This document shows positions 5,798 through 6,040 of a DNA stretch of 6,040 bases, in pieces; position 1 is the first letter of the stretch; every line of letters begins with the position of its first letter. The position numbers and the translations under genes were made by a program. The notes under the pieces are model-generated. The model did not search any database and was not told the origin of the DNA. It saw only the letters and a program-made list of their open reading frames with translations. Source of the stretch: Actinomycetota bacterium (GTDB lineage Bacteria; Actinomycetota; Actinomycetes; S36-B12; UBA10799); the NCBI GenBank assembly GCA_003452655.1, contig DMNR01000263.1, positions 945-6,984 of the forward strand. Direction: 5' to 3'.

Positions 5798-6040
5798 GTG
5801 AACTCCGGACCACGCTTCCGCCAAGCCCTGCAGGAAATCCCCGGCTATCGGGCAGGTAAGCGCCCCGATCCCCGGACAGACGGGGTTGAGGCGTTCAAGG
5901 TTTCGTCCAACGAGAACCCGTATCCACCGCTGCCGCAGGTAGTCAAAGTCATCGAGCAAGCAGCGCATCACGTCAATCGCTACCCCGACCCGGGGTCGAC
6001 GGAATTGATTGACGCAATCGCGGCGCACGCGGGTGTGCCG
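5798..6040 (+). CDS. hisC: Histidinol-phosphate / aromatic aminotransferase (HisC/Pat type), 3'-truncated
   Basis: PLP-dependent class I/II aminotransferase of the cytoplasm, acting on histidinol phosphate/imidazole-acetol phosphate in histidine synthesis or, in the actinobacterial HisC2/Pat branch, on phenylalanine and other aromatic keto acids. The 81 visible codons hold the characteristic N-terminus: an IPGYRAGKRP segment (14-23), VSSNENPYPPLP (35-46) and NRYPDPGSTEL (60-70). These match the HisC/Pat N-terminal substrate-gate region. The PLP lysine and the rest of the roughly 350-370-residue protein lie beyond the window. GTG at 5798-5800 is the only usable start: the frame has a TAG at 5753-5755 and no ATG, GTG or TTG between. 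The partial sequence cannot separate HisC from Pat; the symbol is the family name. It is divergently arranged with the phosphatase. Confidence 0.85.
   Translation, partial: MNSGPRFRQALQEIPGYRAGKRPDPRTDGVEAFKVSSNENPYPPLPQVVKVIEQAAHHVNRYPDPGSTELIDAIAAHAGVP

Noticed and set aside
30..6040. Defence system, CRISPR, phage or other exotic cassette
   Set aside because: All long reading frames are explained by ordinary metabolic, transport and signalling genes. No repeat array, integrase, tRNA or restriction-type gene was seen.

Overview
This is a chromosomal fragment of a moderately high-GC bacterium, most likely an actinobacterium in the broad sense. Supporting points are the GC-rich codon use, a Lys/Ala/Pro-rich histone-H1-like tail on one protein, GTG starts next to TAnnnT boxes without Shine-Dalgarno sequences, and a strong hairpin terminator without a U-tract. 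The genus cannot be told from the window. The first 29 bases are not genomic: they are a Nextera (Tn5) library adapter, so the left contig end is artificial.

Layout: (1) 30-1059, + strand, the 3' part of nagA, N-acetylglucosamine-6-phosphate deacetylase, lacking its natural N-terminus. (2) 1059-1088, a strong GC hairpin between two convergent genes. (3) 1102-2460, - strand, a ROK-family sugar kinase with intact catalytic and zinc motifs and a roughly 129-residue lysine-rich C-terminal tail. (4) 2571-4001, - strand, a 12-TM sugar-porter MFS transporter, 110 bp upstream of the kinase and probably in the same operon. (5) 4190-5740, - strand, a membrane CHASE3-like/HAMP/SpoIIE-type PP2C phosphatase. 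(6) 5741-5797, a 57-bp divergent promoter region. (7) 5798 to the end, + strand, the first 81 codons of a HisC/Pat-type aminotransferase.

Working together: transporter and kinase make a plausible non-PTS 'import then phosphorylate' pair. With nagA converging on the kinase, the sugar could be N-acetylglucosamine (GlcNAc in, GlcNAc-6-P, then GlcN-6-P), but glucose or another hexose is equally allowed by the sequence. The phosphatase is an orphan signalling protein with no sigma or anti-sigma partner in view, and the aminotransferase belongs to histidine or aromatic amino-acid biosynthesis.

The most unusual element is the kinase's histone-like tail. It has 23 Lys and 11 Arg with one acidic residue, contains three tandem 10-residue repeats, and is joined to a kinase core that carries a second highly basic insert. 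No defence system, CRISPR, RNA gene or mobile element was seen.
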